DNA of 64,000 nucleotides from Picochlorum sp. 'celeri' (Eukaryota > Chlorophyta > Trebouxiophyceae): positions 558,001-622,000 of the forward strand of contig JAACMV010000019.1 of the NCBI GenBank assembly GCA_010909725.1, given 5' to 3'. The translations under genes and the position numbers were made by a program. Below the pieces are notes generated by a model, which worked only from the letters and a program-made list of their open reading frames with translations, was not told the origin of the DNA and searched no databases. Of the stretch, positions 29,020-39,374 are shown one piece after another (the stretch's first letter is position 1; every line of letters begins with the position of its first letter).

Positions 29020-30444
29020 ATGCGTTTGCACTTCCACCGCTATAGTTGTAGATATCGTCCTATACGCACCATAAATCATACTATGTTGCTACATATACAT
29101 CATTTATGCAGCCATCAAACTCCTAGAGTCGTTCGAAGCATCCGGTTTTGGCGGCAACCATTTGAACGCTTTTTCACATTTGGACTTGATTTTCCAATCC
29201 CCGCAACACCCACGGGGACAACCAATAGCAGTAATAAAAGATATACACCGGAGAGAATGAGAAGGAAGAGGATCAAGTTGGATCCAGCGACACAGTGCTG
29301 TCATGCTTTCGGAACAAAGGGTGAGCCAAGTATAGGAAATAGTTCTGCCCCGCCATCGTGGCAACCATTGGGGACTCCAAGGACAGAGCTCACGCTAGAG
29401 TTTACCATGAATATTGGTCAGTCATTCCGATGGAGAAGTATCTCTCCAGACGATCGTGAGTATGTGGGTGTACTGGGTAAGCATGTGTTGGCACTGAAAC
29501 AGTCTGATGACGAAGTTTGGTACAAAGTATTGAACAAGGATGGGGGTCAACCGGATATCGCAGAACTGATTGAAGACTACTTTAATTTAGGAAGGGTACC
29601 GTTGACGGCCCTCAGCGAGGAATGGTGTCTTGTAGATCCAATATTCAGGAAAATGTACAATGTCATACCAGGAGCACGGATGCTGAGGCAGGATCCTGTG
29701 GAATGCCTGTTTTCATTTATCTGTAGCCAAAATAACCACATCTCAAGAATTCACGGTATGGTGAATAAAATGGCGTCCATGTATGGGACAAAGTTGCATG
29801 TTGACGAGTCTGCAGAGGAGATTAGAACATACAAGGAATTGTATGGTTCAAGTGATTTTTACGCCTTTCCCTCTCTCGATGACTTGCAACGTGCGCGAGA
29901 AGACGATCTTAGAGACGCAGGTTTTGGATATCGAGCAAAATTTATCGAAGGATCTGTGCAGACGTTGCGTGATATGCCAGAGGGAGGTCGAGAATGGCTC
30001 CTACAACTGCGGAATGTGGGCTTTGATGAGGCCATTGAGGAACTATGCATCTTGCCTGGTGTGGGCCCAAAAGTCGCTGCTTGCGTTGCGCTCTTTTCCC
30101 TGGATAAGCACAGTTCCATTCCAGTCGACACGCATGTATGGCAGTTTTCTCTGAAGCATTACACGCCACATCTTCGTGGTAAGACAAACAGCCCAAAGTA
30201 CCACCCAGAGGTTCAAGAGGCGTTTGTCAAGCGGTTTGGAGAATACGCGGGATGGGCTCATAATACTCTGTTCATATCAGAGTTGGCTAGTGTGAAGAAG
30301 AAACTGAGGGAGCGAGATGCGGTGTCGTCATCATCTGATGAGGATGACTGTTGGTACACGAGTGATGAAGAAGACCTCAAGATTGAGACTCCACCCAATA
30401 AGTCGTACTCCTCAGGCAAAAGAATCAAATCAGAATCCCATTAA
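29020..30444 (+). CDS. OGG1: 8-oxoguanine DNA glycosylase OGG1
   Basis: 474 aa. Residues 1-110 are basic and could target an organelle or nucleus. The OGG N-domain follows (LGTPRTELTLEFTMNIGQSF), then RMLRQDPVECLFSFICSQNN, FGYRAKFIEGSVQTLRDM, and the helix-hairpin-helix LCILPGVGPKVAACVALFSL with the catalytic Lys. IPVDTHVWQF carries the catalytic Asp. It removes 8-oxoG opposite C and has AP lyase activity. The C-terminal 50 residues are Ser/Asp-rich and basic (SGKRIKSE) with a likely NLS. Only 38 nt separate its stop from the TOP3B start on the same strand. Confidence 0.96.
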   Translation: MRLHFHRYSCRYRPIRTINHTMLLHIHHLCSHQTPRVVRSIRFWRQPFERFFTFGLDFPIPATPTGTTNSSNKRYTPERMRRKRIKLDPATQCCHAFGTKGEPSIGNSSAPPSWQPLGTPRTELTLEFTMNIGQSFRWRSISPDDREYVGVLGKHVLALKQSDDEVWYKVLNKDGGQPDIAELIEDYFNLGRVPLTALSEEWCLVDPIFRKMYNVIPGARMLRQDPVECLFSFICSQNNHISRIHGMVNKMASMYGTKLHVDESAEEIRTYKELYGSSDFYAFPSLDDLQRAREDDLRDAGFGYRAKFIEGSVQTLRDMPEGGREWLLQLRNVGFDEAIEELCILPGVGPKVAACVALFSLDKHSSIPVDTHVWQFSLKHYTPHLRGKTNSPKYHPEVQEAFVKRFGEYAGWAHNTLFISELASVKKKLRERDAVSSSSDEDDCWYTSDEEDLKIETPPNKSYSSGKRIKSESH

Positions 30445-30482
30445 ATATTTTCAACACAATGTTATAATTACGGATCTGCATA

Positions 30483-33131
30483 ATGGGTCAATTAAAAATC
30501 CTCATGGTGGCTGAAAAGCCAAGTCTAGCGAAATCCATAGCAGAGCATTTGAGTCGCGGCAAGGTTGGTTGGGTCTGATTTCGACACAAAATAGTGATGA
30601 AGTTCAATGAAGAGTACAAATTTTGATTATGCTTGCAGTATCATAGTCGGAATACAAATCTGGATGTGCATACTTTCGAGGGTACATTCCTTGGCCAATC
30701 ATGTCTGTTCAAAATGACATCTGTGATTGGGCATGTTTTGTCGATTGACTTTCCTAAAGAGTATCAGAACTGGGAAAAGACAGATCCTGTTACGTTGTTT
30801 GATGCCCCAACAGTAAAGAATGAGGCGAATCCAAAAGCTAGAGTGTGCAAGCACTTGCAAACAGAGGCAAAAGGGATGGATGCACTCATTTTATGGTTGG
30901 ATTGCGATCGTGAGGGGGAGAATATTTGTTTTGAAGTGATTGATAATACGGCTCGATATCTCGCTCCCCCCAGTGTACCGGCTTTGAAGAAGCAAAGGAT
31001 CTTTCGAGCAAAGTTCTCAGCACTCAGTGCTCAAGAGATTCAAGGTGCCATGAAAAAGCTGGTAGAGCCAAACAAAAATGAATCATTGGCTGTCGATGCG
31101 CGCCAAGAACTAGATTTAAAGGTTGGCGTGGCATTTACTAGGTATCAGAGTAGATTTTTCCAATCAAAGTATGGAAATTTGGATTCTAGTGTCATTTCGT
31201 ATGGTCCATGTCAGACCCCGACATTGAACTTTTGTGTCGAACGCCATCAAGCCATTCAGACATTTCAGCCTGAAATGTTTTGGACGATTCATGCGCGCGT
31301 CATGTGCTCTGGACAACCCGTTGCTTTGGAATGGTCTAGAGGACGAATATTTGATGAAAAGGTGTGTGAGTTCTTCAGAAGGACTCTGTTAGAGCACCCA
31401 CATTTTAAGGTGATTGACGTTGTGGAAAAGGAGGAGAGGAAGGGAGCACCTCCAGGGCTCAATACAGTAGCGTTATTAAAGGCAGCGTCTTCTAGCCTTG
31501 GCATGGGCCCCCAGCACTGCATGCAAGTGGCGGAGAGGCTGTACACCAGTGGATTCCTATCATATCCACGAACAGAGAGTTCAGCATATCCGCCAAACTT
31601 TAACTTTAAAGAAATATTAGTAGGACAGTGTAGTAATCCTATCTGGGGAGAGTATGCGTCATCATTGCTTCAGGGAACCATCAGAACAAAAGGAGGTGTT
31701 GATGCTGGTGACCATCCTCCAATTACTCCGGTCAGAGGAGCAACAGAAGATATGCTGGGTGGAGATGCGTGGCGTCTGTACGAGTTTGTATGCAGGAGTT
31801 TTCTGGGATCATTATCGAGAGATTGTATAACCAAGAGCACCAAGATGGTTCTGAAAGCTGGGGATGAAACCTTTTCTGCACACGGAACATCAGTTGTCAG
31901 CCCGGGATTCACAACCATCATGCACTGGAAAGCCGTCTCCCCGAAAATCCTCCCACGTGTCCAAAAAGGTGACTCTGTTCCAGTGAAAGATATTGAAATG
32001 ACGTCAGGAAAAACTGGACCTCCTGACTATCTTACAGAATCAGAACTCATTGGTCTCATGGAGGAGAATGGAATCGGAACAGATGCATCAATCCCAGTCC
32101 ATATTAACAATATCTGTGAGAGAGGATTTGTATCGATCGAATCTGGTCGACGAGTTGTGCCAACCGAACTCGGCATCACCCTTGTTAGAGGCTATCAGAG
32201 CATTGACCCAGAACTTTGCAAGCCATTTGTCAGGGCTTATGTCGAGAAGCAAATAAACCTGATTGCCAAAGGTGGTGCAGAAAAAGAGGCTGTTGTGGAG
32301 CATTGTTTAGACCAGTTTCGTCAAAAGTTCTTATATTTTGTGGACCATATTACAAAGATGGATTCGCTGTTTGAGGCATCCTTCTCTCCTCTGTCATCAA
32401 CTGGCAAAGTTCTTTCGAAATGCGGAAAGTGCAATAGATACATGAAACTGATTCCGTCTCGTCCATCACGACTGTACTGTTCAACCTGTGAAGAAGTGTA
32501 TGCAATGCCGCAAGGAGGAAGTATCAAACTATACAAGGAGCTGACCTGTCCACTGGATGATTTTCAGCTGGTCTTGTTCTCTCTTGGTGGATCTGATGGA
32601 AAGAACACACCATTGTGTCCATATTGTTACAATAACCCCCCATTCGAAGATGCAGTGAAGATTGGAGATAAAGCATCCGGTGGGATGCCGTGTACAACAT
32701 GTTTTCACCCAACCTGCAGACACTCTCCAGCCAGACAAGGCCTTGCAAGCTGCCCTCAATGTGACAATGGAACCCTGGTCTTGGATCCAATCAGCGCACC
32801 CTCATGGAGAGTCGATTGTCCACTGTGTGACTTTTTAATGTACCTTCCAAAATCTCTCCATAAAGCCAAAATTGCACGAGGAGAAGTATGCGACTCGTGC
32901 GGAGCATCATTAGTTGTACTTGATTGGAAAAAAGGATCAACAGAGTCAGAGACACTTCCAACAAAGGCATGCATCATCTGTGATGAGGCTATATCGAGCC
33001 TGTGTGAGGTCAAACACGCAAAGTCATACGTAAAAAGACGAAGTGGTCGGGGACGAGGAAAAGGGCGCCGTGGACGAGGACGTGGTCGCCATCAACGCGT
33101 TGATCCGCTCTTGAGTTTCCATGCATTCTAA
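30483..33131 (+). CDS. TOP3B: DNA/RNA topoisomerase III beta
   Basis: Type IA topoisomerase. Exon 1 is 30483-30563 (27 codons, MGQLKILMVAEKPSLAKSIA with the TOPRIM start) and exon 2 is 30639-33131, with a 75-nt intron, phase 0. Product about 858 aa. Core motifs are LDCDREGENICFEV (TOPRIM acidic triad), VDARQELDLKVGVAFTR, SYGPCQTPTL, catalytic Tyr in SGFLSYPRTESSAYP, DAGDHPPITPV and MEENGIGTDASIPVHINNI. The C-terminus has several CxxC zinc ribbons and ends in an Arg-Gly-rich box (GRGRGKGRRGRGRGR), the mark of the beta form, which binds RNA and works with TDRD3-type partners. TGTAA follows at 33149-33153. Confidence 0.96.
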
Positions 33132-33228
33132 TGCAACATACATGCCACTGTAATGCTCATCAACAAGTTTACATATTCATTTCATAGTTCAACAACGCCC
33201 AAGATATATATTTTTTTACGCGAGGTGC

Positions 33229-34049
33229 TCAGTCAGCCTTGGCACTAAATAGTCGCGGAGGCGTCACCATTGGCCTCTGCTGCTGATAATACTTGCTGCT
33301 ACTATGACTGCTACTGCTGACCTCTGCTTCATCAACCACATCATTAAAGAACTCGACCAAATGCTTCTTATACGATGCCATCGACCGAATCCCCATCAAC
33401 ACCGTCCCCACCACCCCAAGCGTAAGCACAGCCATCAGGGCAGCATCCACATCCGTCTCATGCCTCGCCTTCCACGTATACTTGATCAAAACATGCTTTG
33501 GCCATACCTTGGGATCATGAAATTCCCTCATCATCTTTCCCATAACCTTTTCAGACTCATGAATACCAAATTCATGCCTATTCTTCGCATGATGCTCAAT
33601 CACACGCGCCCGAACGCGTGTCAAAGCCCCACCAGATCTAATCAACTCGACATGTATCACAGGATTCTTTGGAGCCTTGTGTCCTTTCAATCCAAGCCAC
33701 TGCGTCACAATCCTACCCCCATCAAAGCTCAGCTGAACATTATACGGTCCATTCTGCAGATTTCCATCATCAGAAGATGTACCAGGAAGAGGTAACAAGG
33801 CGTGGCCTTGAACCCCAAACTTTGGGCAGTGTGCCCCAGTCAGGTCCGTCCAGTCCGTCTTTACAGCCTGTAAAACAATATATGTGATATCAATGACTAA
33901 AAGTTGTCAAATGAGAATGGATGGTCCCATACCTTGCTCATCTGCCGTCGCATAGACATTTGAACAAAATCCCGTTGCACATAGTTCCCTAGCGATTCTT
34001 GCGCACACAGGGCTATATATACAGTCAAACACAGTATATATCTTGACAT
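33229..34049 (-). CDS. Single-pass secreted-type membrane protein, unidentified
   Basis: Two exons, 33933-34049 (39 codons, start ATG) and 33229-33867; the 65-nt intron (donor GTATGG, acceptor TTTACAG) is phase 0. Product about 251 aa. The N-terminus is a signal peptide (MSRYILCLTVYIALCAQES). The ectodomain contains GAHCPKFGVQGHALLPLPG and a region that resembles a beta-sandwich (NVQLSFDGGRIVTQWLGL). One membrane helix (AALMAVLTLGVVGTVLMGI) and a Ser/Gln-rich cytosolic tail follow. The type I plan suggests an ER/Golgi or surface protein. I do not recognise the family. Confidence 0.65.
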
Positions 34050-34284
34050 TTTACATATACAATTTCAAATACGACAAGGAAGGACTGTCCTTTTTCTCCT
34101 CCACATTGACTCTATTATGCCAACAAGAAGATCTTCACCATCCTTTTTTCCTTCTTCAATACAATATATAAACCATCTCATATACGTGATATGGTTTATA
34201 TGCCGTGTACATGTGAGAGAAAGAGAAAGAGAAACAATGACGGATGTCGTACTCATTCAAAATGATGTACAGAATTCAATCTAC

Positions 34285-35373
34285 TCAGTAGTAGCAATCA
34301 TAGAATTGGAAATCAACAGCAGGAAATAACGTTGCCCACATTCTTTGGGCAGCTTTGCTCGTATCAAGATAGGCTGTGGGTATTCCAAAAACTCTTCCGT
34401 GTCCTTCTACATCAATCAGCAGTTTCTGTGTCGAGACGCACGGAATATAAAGCTCTTGTGACAAGACTGTTGTCAGTAGTATTCCAAACACACTGCAGAA
34501 CACGAGCAAGGCAAATGATGTTGTTCCCAGTATCTTTCTATTATACAGCGTCGCAGCAAACATGATAATTGATACGACGCAGCATGCGGGAATGTAGACA
34601 AAGTACACGAGCGCATTTGCTTGGAGCGGGTACTTGAGCAGCACTCTGTTCCACCAGTCCATGGAGGATCCAAATGCATACTGCAATGGATACCCACTCA
34701 GGAGCGTGAGCGCACCGATGCCACATAAACATCCAATCTTGATACCCGTGTCAATCATTCTGTTTCTCCAAATAGCCAGGCCAAAGGAGAACAGGGTCGC
34801 CACCATGAGGCATGCCATGCCCCTGTCAACCATGGTTGGTATACCACTGAGGAGCACTGTGAATTCCGTCGGTTGACCATGAGGTTGATATATGTAACTC
34901 AACACACGCGTATAGTTGGTAGGAAGAGATTCAGCGTCGAAAAATCTCCACGCAAAGTATACTAGACAGGTCTGAAATATGGCTGAAATGCGAAACAAGG
35001 TCCTGGACCCATTCGACTTTGGTGCCTTGTTCAGCACAAAAAATGCACTCAAAGAATTGCACATGGTCAATATGAGATATATCTGTACAAGAAGAGTATC
35101 CAGAGATGAATGCCTCTCACCATTGTCGAGATGCGTCGTGAGCAGTACTCTTGGTTCTTTCCTGCCCGTCACCAGTGTCGTCAAGGTTAACAGAATACCC
35201 AGCAGGCAGCTACCGAGCCCACTAATCCCATGGGGCAGGATCATATGTGGCGTCGTCCATTTCAATTCTGAGAATTTCTTTCCTATCAAGTTCTTCTTTT
35301 TGACAACTCTTGTATCCTGCCCTGCCCCAACGTGTGTGTGGTTCTTCGGGGGTAGTGGTCCAACGCGTGCCAT
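34285..35373 (-). CDS. Polytopic membrane protein, unidentified
   Basis: 362 aa with about eight hydrophobic segments (for example LLGILLTLTTLVTG, LVQIYLILTMCNSLSAFFVL, IKIGCLCGIGALTLLSG, ALVYFVYIPACCVVSIIMFA, LLVFCSVFGILLTTVLS). The N-terminal 40 residues are basic and cytosolic by the positive-inside rule; a tail of about 50 residues follows the last helix. No motif ties it to a transporter family I can name. No intron. Confidence 0.65.
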   Translation of the reverse strand: MARVGPLPPKNHTHVGAGQDTRVVKKKNLIGKKFSELKWTTPHMILPHGISGLGSCLLGILLTLTTLVTGRKEPRVLLTTHLDNGERHSSLDTLLVQIYLILTMCNSLSAFFVLNKAPKSNGSRTLFRISAIFQTCLVYFAWRFFDAESLPTNYTRVLSYIYQPHGQPTEFTVLLSGIPTMVDRGMACLMVATLFSFGLAIWRNRMIDTGIKIGCLCGIGALTLLSGYPLQYAFGSSMDWWNRVLLKYPLQANALVYFVYIPACCVVSIIMFAATLYNRKILGTTSFALLVFCSVFGILLTTVLSQELYIPCVSTQKLLIDVEGHGRVFGIPTAYLDTSKAAQRMWATLFPAVDFQFYDCYY

Positions 35374-35803
35374 CTTCTGTCAACGTTTTCGAAAACGAGA
35401 ATTCTCGTGAAGAAGTACATCCATATATGGTTGATACAATGTATACGTCATCGGCAATGCATGAATACTTGAGAGGAGAGATCCATGTTGAGGAGTAAGA
35501 TGCATGTGTGGACAAATCATGAGCATGCATGGTATACCATGCATGCGAGTCTATGACTCTGGCCTTTCCAATCTGCGACATCTCCGACAGATGGAAGCAT
35601 TTTTCAGGGTTGATTCATCGCATCTCCCGATCAGGTCGAGAAGGATGTCTACTTCCCTAATATCGATATTAGAAAAAAAAACATCAGAAAAGAGCATGGA
35701 AGCAATCCATGTCCACATGGATTACTAGGTCCATATCCAATACCTGTATATCGAATTGATTTCAGTAGTTGTAGTTACAAATCGACGTTGTGTGCATGCA
35801 TTC
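35374..35803. promoter_or_regulatory. Shared upstream region with several palindromes
   Basis: 430 nt between divergent genes (membrane protein and TOP1). It holds a perfect 24-bp palindrome (35523-35546), a perfect 16-bp palindrome CTAATATCGATATTAG (about 35656-35671) and an inverted repeat AATCCATG/CATGGATT with a 4-nt loop (about 35703-35722). These could be binding sites for dimeric regulators or hairpin-forming DNA. Confidence 0.6.
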
Positions 35804-37873
35804 ATGAGGACTGTCATCGACAGCGACAGTGACGACGACATCCCACTGTCGCAGCTCAAATCAAATGTCGCAGCGACGCTTCAGTCTGAACAGAAACCTG
35901 CAGTGAAAAAAGAAAAAGATGACACAGGGGCTGTGAGGAATGGTGGGAGTGGGGGCGGTGGGAATCCCGTTCAACGTCCGAATGACACGGGACATGTCGC
36001 GGACAATGGAGTCGGCGTTGTGAAGAAAGAGGACGAGTCTTCGAGTGATGATAGTGATGATGATGTACCATTGTCTAAGAGGATTGCTGCGGTTGCGACG
36101 ACGATCAAGGTGAAGAAAAAGAAGAAGAAGGAAAATGGTGAAGCTCCTCCGAGGAAGAGAGCGTCTGCTGAGGGTGTGAAAAAGGAGCGTGTTGTGCAGA
36201 AGCGAGCGAAAAAGACTCAGGAGAGTACGGCAGAGATTCGATGGAAAACGTTGGAGCATCATGGTGTGTTGTTTCCCCCAGAGTATGAGCCTCATGGTGT
36301 GAAGATGTTGTATGATGGGGTCCCTGTGGACTTGACACCGGAGCAGGAAGAGGTGGCGACGTTTTTCGCGGTGATGAAGGAGACGGATTATATGAAAAAG
36401 TCTATATTTTTGGAGAACTTTTGGGAGGGGTTTAAAGGTGTGCTTGGGCCGAATCACAGGATCCAGTGTCTGGAAAAGTGTGATTTTACTCCAATCTACG
36501 ATTGGCATATGGCTGAGAGGGAGCGGAAGAAGAATCTTCCGAAAGAAGAGAAGGAGAGATTGAAAAAGGAGAAGGAAGAGAAGGAAGCTCCTTTCAAGTA
36601 TGCGTTGATTGATGGGAAGAAGGAGCCAGTTGGGAATTTCAGGGTGGAGCCACCAGGCTTGTTCCGAGGGAGAGGAGAGCATCCAAAGATGGGTAAAATT
36701 AAAAAGAGAATTTATCCACGAGATATCACTATAAATATTAGCAAAGGTGCTCCAATACCGACGCATCCATTCCCTGGTCAGGACTGGAAGGAAATCCGGC
36801 ATGATAATACAGTAACATGGTTGGCATTCTGGAAGGATCCAATCAGTCCAAAGGACTTCAAGTATGTTATGATGGCAGCAACGTCGTCGTGGAAGAGTGA
36901 GTCGGATTTGCAAAAGTATGAGAAGGCTAGAAAATTGAAGGATTATATTGATGATATACGCAGTACATATACAAAGAATTGGTCTTCTGTTGAGCGCAGA
37001 GAACGGCAGATGGCCACGGCATTGTACTTTATTGACAGATTGGCTCTTCGTGCTGGGCATGAGAAGGATGAGGATGAAGCCGAGACGGTTGGTTGCTGTA
37101 CTCTCAAGTGTGAGAACATTGAGTGCATGCCACCCTGCACTATTAGGTTTGACTTTCTGGGTAAGGATTCCATCAGATATGAGAATGCCGTTGAGGTGGA
37201 AGAGACTGTGTACAAAAATATTGAGAATTTCATCAAGGTGGATGGCGCTGGCCGGAGAAAGACTGGAAATGATCAGCTGTTTGATGAATTTGATGCTCAG
37301 GATTTGAATGTGAGGCTGAAGAGTTTGATGGATGGATTGAGCGTGAAAGTGTTCCGTACCTATAATGCATCCATTACGCTTGACACGCTTCTTTCAGACC
37401 CCAGTAAGGAAGACACCATTGATGGCAGGAAGGCAGAGTATGACAGGGCAAACAAGGAAGTTGCCATTCTGTGTAACCATCAGCGGTCTGTTCCAAAGAC
37501 TCATGGAGCTCAAATGGAACGAATGGAGGCCAAAATGGCCCATTTACAGAAGGAGATGAAGGATCTGATGAAAGATCTGAAATTGGCCAAGGCAGGAAAG
37601 CCATGTTCGAATGGGAAGATGATCAAGGAAGATGTCATCAAGGGTAGAATTGAGCGTAAACGCGCTCAAATAGTAAAGCAGGAAATCACAGCAAAAAATA
37701 AAGAAGAGTTGAAAACAGTTGCCCTTGGCACATCCAAAATCAATTATTTGGATCCGAGAATCACAGTTGCCTGGTGCAAAAGGAATGAGGTTCCCATTGA
37801 AAAAGTGTTCAACAAGAGTTTACTGAACAAGTTTTTGTGGGCCATGGACATTGAGCCTGACTTTAAGTTTTAG
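35804..37873 (+). CDS. TOP1: DNA topoisomerase I (type IB)
   Basis: 689 aa from the ATG at 35804 (MRTVIDSDSDDDIPLSQL); an upstream in-frame ATG at 35756 is less likely. The N-terminal domain is charged, with SDDDVPLSKRI-type repeats and lysine-rich NLSs. The core has WKTLEHHGVLFPPEYEPHGV, HPKMGKIKKRIYPRDITINI, TVTWLAFWKDPI, the catalytic Arg/Lys region ATALYFIDRLALRAGHEKDE, and VFRTYNASITLD. The coiled linker (KAKNKEE type) leads to the C-terminal SKINYLDPRITVAWCKRNEV with the active-site Tyr. It relaxes supercoils ahead of polymerases. No intron. TGTAA at 37908-37912. Confidence 0.96.
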   Translation: MRTVIDSDSDDDIPLSQLKSNVAATLQSEQKPAVKKEKDDTGAVRNGGSGGGGNPVQRPNDTGHVADNGVGVVKKEDESSSDDSDDDVPLSKRIAAVATTIKVKKKKKKENGEAPPRKRASAEGVKKERVVQKRAKKTQESTAEIRWKTLEHHGVLFPPEYEPHGVKMLYDGVPVDLTPEQEEVATFFAVMKETDYMKKSIFLENFWEGFKGVLGPNHRIQCLEKCDFTPIYDWHMAERERKKNLPKEEKERLKKEKEEKEAPFKYALIDGKKEPVGNFRVEPPGLFRGRGEHPKMGKIKKRIYPRDITINISKGAPIPTHPFPGQDWKEIRHDNTVTWLAFWKDPISPKDFKYVMMAATSSWKSESDLQKYEKARKLKDYIDDIRSTYTKNWSSVERRERQMATALYFIDRLALRAGHEKDEDEAETVGCCTLKCENIECMPPCTIRFDFLGKDSIRYENAVEVEETVYKNIENFIKVDGAGRRKTGNDQLFDEFDAQDLNVRLKSLMDGLSVKVFRTYNASITLDTLLSDPSKEDTIDGRKAEYDRANKEVAILCNHQRSVPKTHGAQMERMEAKMAHLQKEMKDLMKDLKLAKAGKPCSNGKMIKEDVIKGRIERKRAQIVKQEITAKNKEELKTVALGTSKINYLDPRITVAWCKRNEVPIEKVFNKSLLNKFLWAMDIEPDFKF

Positions 37874-38178
37874 CAAGAATATATCTCGTATTCATATGCT
37901 GTACTACTGTAATGTCACACATAATATCGTATCACATACTATTACTACCCGCGAGAACAGAGACACATGTTTTTGTTACCTTGATAGAGAAGGTGGCGCT
38001 GTGGCCGTACAGCCGAAACTCTCTACGCGTAGCGTAATCGCTTCGTACTGCTACTGTCGGCGACATCAATCACATCGCAAAGCATACATATACCCTCTTA
38101 TATTCCGCCTCCTCCCCTCATAATTAGATATATTTTACAACAAGATTGATAATTTCCTATCACTATTCTCCATCTACC
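37874..38178. other. Intergenic region, nothing recognised
   Basis: About 305 nt including the TOP1 poly(A) signal and a 10-bp palindrome CTACGCGTAG near 38022. No gene seen. Confidence 0.4.
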
Positions 38179-39034
38179 ATGCGCGCATATCACAATGCCC
38201 TACTTGCTGCGGCACTGGCCAACCTTGCTGCTGTTGGTTTCGGAGCCACACCTGGAAAACTCATCGCACCAGGTATCGTCGAGATCCAATTGAAAGATGG
38301 TAAACCATACAATATCACATGCCCTCCTATGTTTGAGAAGAATGTGGGAGACTTCTTTGGACCTGGCGATTATGAGGATATGGTGGCCTCCTGTATTGGT
38401 GGTGCGTTCTCACATACCCTATTGATTGGTGCAAGAGTTACTCTCTCTCTCTCTCTATGTATCTATATATATAAACCCTTTCTATGTTTTCTTCATTGCA
38501 GCTGACTTTGATACAAACAAAGGCTGTGACGCATGCCTCGCAGCATTTGTCAAGACAGCTTTCAACAAACCTAGGTTCTCTGGTAGTGATGAGGAGCGCC
38601 AATCTCAAGGGACATTCAGTGGAAACATTCCATTCGCCGTGATCCCTCAGATCAACTTCACAAATGGATGTCCTTTTGCGCAAGCATGTAAATCATCCTT
38701 GGTAAAGACGATTGATGATGATGCAAAAGAGACTGAGGACACAACAGATGATGCCTTGGGACAGGCATTTGGAGAGATGATTGACAAATGCACAGGCCCA
38801 AAACCAGGTCCGGATTATGAGAATGCATACAAACAAGTGCAACAGATTCTCCAAGCCACGAACCGTACGTCTTCTCCTGCTACTGGAGAAGAAGACATGT
38901 CTTCCACACCCTCTGCTGCATCTCCAGCACAAGAAGAAGAAGACACGTCTTCATCTCCAGTGCCAGAAGCAAGTGGGGTGCCTCTGCCTACAGCTGTATT
39001 GGCCACTGCCGTCATTGCGGTCATGATCATCTGA
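38179..39034 (+). CDS. Secreted Cys-containing protein with GPI-type tail
   Basis: Two exons, 38179-38401 and 38502-39034, with a 100-nt intron rich in CT and TA dinucleotides. Splicing gives ASCIG/ADFDTNKGCDACLAAF in frame. Product 251 aa. N-terminal signal peptide (NALLAAALANLAAVGFGA), a domain with CPP, CIG, GCDAC, GCPFAQAC and DKCTGP cysteines, then a Ser/Thr/Glu-rich linker (SSPATGEEDMSSTPSAAS). The C-terminal hydrophobic segment (LPTAVLATAVIAVMII) with no charged residues after it is the pattern of a GPI attachment signal. No known domain. Probably a surface protein of this lineage. Confidence 0.72.
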
Positions 39035-39374
39035 TGGAACGCAACGTTCTGCTTTGATTCAGACGTATGTACGATGAAGTCCTTCGTACAACCTGTAGCG
39101 CTCATCATTTCCAAATATAGATAGTTGTGGGACTTGATCAGCAGGATTGTTCCATATCACGACGTCTGCATTGACACAGATGCGATTGATCAATTCTTCA
39201 AATGCGCATTTCTTTAGAGATTTTAAGAGTATAAAAAGCATTACATCAGAGAATATATCGATTCTAGAGAAGTTTTTTCTCTGTCGCCATGCATGTGTAA
39301 ATCCTTGCCGAGGGATTTGAAACATTCTGAAAGACATCAAGATCATCACTCTAGATACATACATAAATCAACAC
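39035..39374. other. Intergenic region, nothing recognised
   Basis: 340 nt between two plus-strand genes. No convincing ORF, RNA gene or repeat seen. Confidence 0.4.
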
